NCBI GenBank assembly: GCA_947311455.1
Contig: CAMZKY010000183.1
Span: 1 to 7,343, forward strand
Reading direction: 5' to 3'
Length of the DNA stretch: 7,343 nt
Origin: an uncultured Marinosulfonomonas sp.
Lineage (GTDB): Bacteria > Pseudomonadota > Alphaproteobacteria > Rhodobacterales > Rhodobacteraceae
Shown here: positions 5,770 to 7,343 of the stretch, piece by piece
Position numbering within the stretch: the first letter of the stretch is position 1
Layout: the number at the start of each line of letters is the position of its first letter
The notes under the pieces: model-generated
Database searches by the model: none
Told to the model about the DNA's origin: nothing
What the model saw: the letters and a program-made list of their open reading frames with translations, nothing else
Program-made: the position numbers and the translations under genes

Positions 5770-5784
5770 GGTCTACGCCCTAAA

Positions 5785-5814
5785 GGCCCCACATCGCTTT
5801 GGGGCCGTTTTTAT
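5785..5814 (+). terminator. Rho-independent terminator after the coxL remnant
   Basis: Stem GGCCCCA (5785-5791) with TGGGGCC (5800-5806), 8-nt loop, followed by GTTTTTAT. It is strong and in plus orientation. It probably was the original end of the cox operon, brought next to the coxL N-terminal fragments by the 3' deletion. Confidence 0.88.
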
Positions 5815-5865
5815 CATGGGCAATTGATGAATTTGATCAACGATATTTGACGCAGCTTTCGTGCG

Positions 5866-6219
5866 ATGCCGAACAGGATGCAAATCTGGGTGGCGTTGAT
5901 ATTGGTTCCGGTGAATATGGCGGTGGTTTTCTTTGCATTTGAACCCAATGGAATTCTGATCGCCGCGCTTGCGATTGGCGGTGTGATGCCCAACCTAGCG
6001 ATCATGATTTATGGGCGTGGATTGTCCAAAGCCATGGCCATTCCGTATTTGTTTGTCTGGACACCATTGGTCGTTATCATATGGCAAACCTTGGATGGGG
6101 CCGTGGCTGGATTTGTTAGCTATCTGTGGATTGTTTTGGTGATCGATCTGATTTCACTGGGGTTTGATTATCCCGATACTTTAAAATGGATCAAAGGTGG
6201 TCGTGCGATTACGACATAA
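5866..6219 (+). CDS. Small four-helix membrane protein of unknown function
   Basis: A 117-residue hydrophobic protein I cannot assign to a named family with confidence. Four probable membrane helices: about 6-25 (starting IWVALILVPVN), 28-49 (LIAALAIGGVMPN), 55-75 (IPYLFVWTPLVVII) and 79-99 (LWIVLVIDLISL). Prolines and Asn inside helices 1 and 2 (VPVN, VMPN) and the conserved-looking tail FDYPDTLKWIKGGRAI suggest a defined fold and not random hydrophobic sequence. An in-frame TGA at 5848 limits the start to ATG 5866 or ATG 5878; neither has a good Shine-Dalgarno. The tail ending near the membrane after an acidic-aromatic DYPD motif resembles small inner-membrane proteins that I recall in marine Rhodobacterales. 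It stands alone between the cox terminator and the convergent infC gene, so context gives no function. Confidence 0.75.
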   Translation: MPNRMQIWVALILVPVNMAVVFFAFEPNGILIAALAIGGVMPNLAIMIYGRGLSKAMAIPYLFVWTPLVVIIWQTLDGAVAGFVSYLWIVLVIDLISLGFDYPDTLKWIKGGRAITT

Positions 6220-6240
6220 AAAACCCCGCACAAGGCGGGG
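6218..6240 (-). terminator. infC terminator, shared with the convergent membrane-protein gene
   Basis: Stem CCCCGC (6224-6229) with GCGGGG (6235-6240), loop ACAAG. On the minus strand it is followed by TTTTTT (6218-6223), a good terminator 24 nt after the infC stop. On the plus strand the tail CATTTCG is weaker, but the stem begins right after the stop codon of the 5866-6219 gene and may serve both. Confidence 0.9.
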
Positions 6241-6264
6241 CATTTCGTAAATATAGAAAAAGAT

Positions 6265-6810
6265 TTATTTTGGTAACTGGCCAATCATCATAATCATTTG
6301 ACGGCCTTCCATCTTAGGCATGCTTTCGACCTTGCCGTGTTCTTTCACGTCTTCGGCAACCCGTTCCAATAATTCACGGCCCAAATTCAAGTGGGCCATT
6401 TCACGGCCGCGGAAACGCAGGCTGATTTTAACCTTGTCTCCATTCTCTAAAAATTTGAAAACGTTGCGCATTTTAACATCATAATCGTTGGTGTCCGTAT
6501 TAGGGCGAAATTTCACCTCTTTCACTTCAACGGTTTTCTGTTTTTTACGTGCTTCGGATTCGCGTTTTTGCTGCTCATATTTGTATTTGCCAAAATCCAT
6601 GATTTTACAAACCGGCGGTTTGGCATTCGGTGAAATTTCTACAAGATCCAGCCCGGCTTCGTCGGCCATAACCATGGCGCGGGCGGGCGATACAACACCA
6701 ACGTTTTCGCCATCAGCGCCAATCAGGCGGATTTCGGTTGAAGTAATGCGTGCATTCACGCGAGGTCCTGTTTCACGCTGCGGGGGCGCGTTATGTGGTC
6801 TGCGGGCTAT
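6265..6810 (-). CDS. infC: Translation initiation factor IF-3, probable ATA start
   Basis: IF-3 binds the 30S subunit, prevents premature joining of 50S and checks the start codon and initiator tRNA. With the start at 6810 the protein has 181 residues, like the usual 180 or so. The N-domain has VRLIG-type EIRLIGADGENVGVV (26-40) and ARAMVMADEAGLDLVEISP (43-61); the PROSITE-like signature KIMDFGKYKYEQQKR is at 69-83; a charged helix linker runs to about 98; the C-domain has KFRPNTDTNDYDVKM (100-114), KISLRFRGREMAH (128-140) and KMEGRQMIMMIG (166-177). The frame is open to ATG 6876, but that lies inside the likely promoter. Relatives begin ARRPHNAPPQR directly after the initiator, here coded ATA GCC CGC, with AAAGGA eight bases upstream. 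A rare AUN start is a hallmark of infC and lets IF-3 repress itself. No rpmI or rplT follows; a terminator does. Confidence 0.95.
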   Translation of the reverse strand: MARRPHNAPPQRETGPRVNARITSTEIRLIGADGENVGVVSPARAMVMADEAGLDLVEISPNAKPPVCKIMDFGKYKYEQQKRESEARKKQKTVEVKEVKFRPNTDTNDYDVKMRNVFKFLENGDKVKISLRFRGREMAHLNLGRELLERVAEDVKEHGKVESMPKMEGRQMIMMIGQLPK

Positions 6811-6847
6811 AGCCTTGATCCTTTGGTTGTTAAAAGTATTCCCAAGC

Positions 6848-6876
6848 AAAATAGACGGCCCAGAGGCGGCAATCAA
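6848..6876 (-). promoter_or_regulatory. Candidate sigma70-type promoter of infC
   Basis: On the minus strand TTGATT (6871-6876) and TATTTT (6848-6853) are 17 bp apart, four of six bases matching in each box. This gives a leader of about 30 nt before the ATA codon at 6810. If correct, the ATG at 6876 cannot be the translation start. Confidence 0.4.
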
Positions 6877-6915
6877 CCCGTTAAACAGCTATTCCTTGCC
6901 GTTTTATAGCATTTT

Positions 6916-6944
6916 TTGCTTCAGAGCTTTGCATTCCTTATAAA
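6916..6944 (+). promoter_or_regulatory. Sigma70-type promoter of the Ala/Glu/Lys-repeat gene
   Basis: TTGCTT (6916-6921) and TATAAA (6939-6944) are 17 bp apart, the optimal spacing. Transcription would start near 6951, about 50 nt before the ATG at 7003. It is divergent from infC, with about 60 bp between the two candidate start points' upstream boxes. Confidence 0.5.
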
Positions 6945-7002
6945 ATCAGGCATAGCACGGCCATTGTCCGGACTGACCGGATTCGATTTGGGGAAAGATG
7001 CC

Positions 7003-7343
7003 ATGAGCAAATCACTTTTAGCCGCACTTGCAATTCTTGCTGCTGCTGGCGGGTATTACTTTTATAATGAAAATCAAAAGGCGGTCGCAATAGAATCTGC
7101 TGCTGCCGAAAAAGCTGCCGCTGAAGCTGCCGCCGCCGAAAAAGCTGCCGCTGAAAAGGCTGCCGCTGAAGCTGAAGCCGCTGCTAAAGAGGCCGCCGAG
7201 AAAGCTGCTGCTGAAGCCGCAGCCAAAGAGGCAGCCGAGAAAGCTGCTGCTGAAGCTGAAGCCGCAGCCAAAGAGGCAGCCGAGAAAGCTGCTGCTGAAG
7301 CTGAAGCCGCAGCCAAAGAGGCAGCCGAGAAAGCTGCTGCTGA
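7003..7343 (+). CDS. Membrane-anchored Ala/Glu/Lys-repeat protein, 3' end outside window
   Basis: Starts at ATG 7003 with GGGGA about 7-8 nt upstream and stays open to the window edge (113 codons and two bases). Residues 3-21 (KSLLAALAILAAAGGYYFY) are a hydrophobic segment that may be an uncleaved membrane anchor; no lipobox or clear signal-peptidase site follows. From about residue 34 the chain is only Ala, Glu and Lys in a 15-residue pattern EAEAAAKEAAEKAAA, expected to form a long charged single helix, as in the middle domain of TolA. The repeat DNA is a true tandem repeat. With the anchor at the N-terminus it resembles a periplasm-spanning or cytoplasm-facing stalk with an unknown C-terminal domain. 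It is not TolA by position (no tolQRB nearby) or by N-terminal sequence. The function cannot be stated without the missing end. Confidence 0.8.
   Translation, partial: MSKSLLAALAILAAAGGYYFYNENQKAVAIESAAAEKAAAEAAAAEKAAAEKAAAEAEAAAKEAAEKAAAEAAAKEAAEKAAAEAEAAAKEAAEKAAAEAEAAAKEAAEKAAA
7168..7341 (+). repeat. Tandem 45-bp coding repeats (4 units, one shortened)
   Basis: Units: 7168-7212 (45 bp, several synonymous changes), 7213-7251 (39 bp, lacking one Glu-Ala pair), 7252-7296 and 7297-7341 (45 bp, identical to each other). Each codes EAEAAAKEAAEKAAA or the two-residue shorter form. The array continues past the window edge. Perfect identity of the last two units suggests slippage-driven length change. 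Confidence 0.92.

Noticed and set aside
6811..6876. ATG start of infC at 6876
   Set aside because: The extra 22 residues are not part of IF-3, there is no ribosome site before it, and it overlaps the likely promoter.
7074..7316. A minus-strand Ala/Ser-rich frame
   Set aside because: It is the reverse reading of the GCT/GCC/GAA repeat on the plus strand; repeat DNA yields open frames on both strands.

Overview
The window looks like a chromosomal segment of an alphaproteobacterium of the order Rhodobacterales (Roseobacter-like). The main reasons are the form of IF-3 (N-terminus ARRPHNAPPQRETGPR), the small Flp pilins with the AVTVDW motif, the XdhC/Cox-type genes, and a TTAA-N7-TTAA (CtrA-type) motif upstream of the pilins. 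This placement is recalled family knowledge, not a search result.

Layout. (1) 16-2505, minus strand: a compact tryptophan-catabolic operon read kynU - GNAT acetyltransferase - kynA. Adjacent reading frames overlap by 43 and 29 nt. Kynureninase and tryptophan 2,3-dioxygenase are both intact; the formamidase step between them is not encoded here. (2) 2597-3492: two tandem minus-strand Flp pilin genes with a shared terminator-like hairpin on one side, and on the other a long AT-rich divergent intergenic region with a candidate CtrA-dependent promoter. The pilins are almost identical at DNA level over 148 bp, then differ sharply over the last 59 nt. (3) 3493-5769, plus strand: a decaying operon. 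A DUF1203 gene has two in-frame stops, xdhC/coxI is apparently intact, coxS (Fe-S subunit of a CO-dehydrogenase-type molybdenum hydroxylase) has a frameshift, a stop and two lost cluster cysteines, and coxL is reduced to short N-terminal fragments followed by a terminator. (4) 5866-6219, plus strand: a four-helix membrane protein of unknown function. It converges on infC (translation initiation factor IF-3, minus strand, most likely starting at an ATA codon) across a shared hairpin. (5) 6916-7343, plus strand: a good sigma70-type promoter and the start of an Ala/Glu/Lys-repeat, membrane-anchored protein that runs off the window.

How it fits together. The kyn genes form one catabolic unit (tryptophan to anthranilate plus alanine, with the formamidase supplied elsewhere). 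The pilins are probably structural subunits for a Tad/Flp pilus encoded elsewhere. The xdhC-cox block is the most informative part: it preserves the skeleton of a molybdo-hydroxylase operon after loss of function, with only the cofactor-maturation gene still open. I found no convincing new biological system, CRISPR array, RNA gene or insertion sequence.
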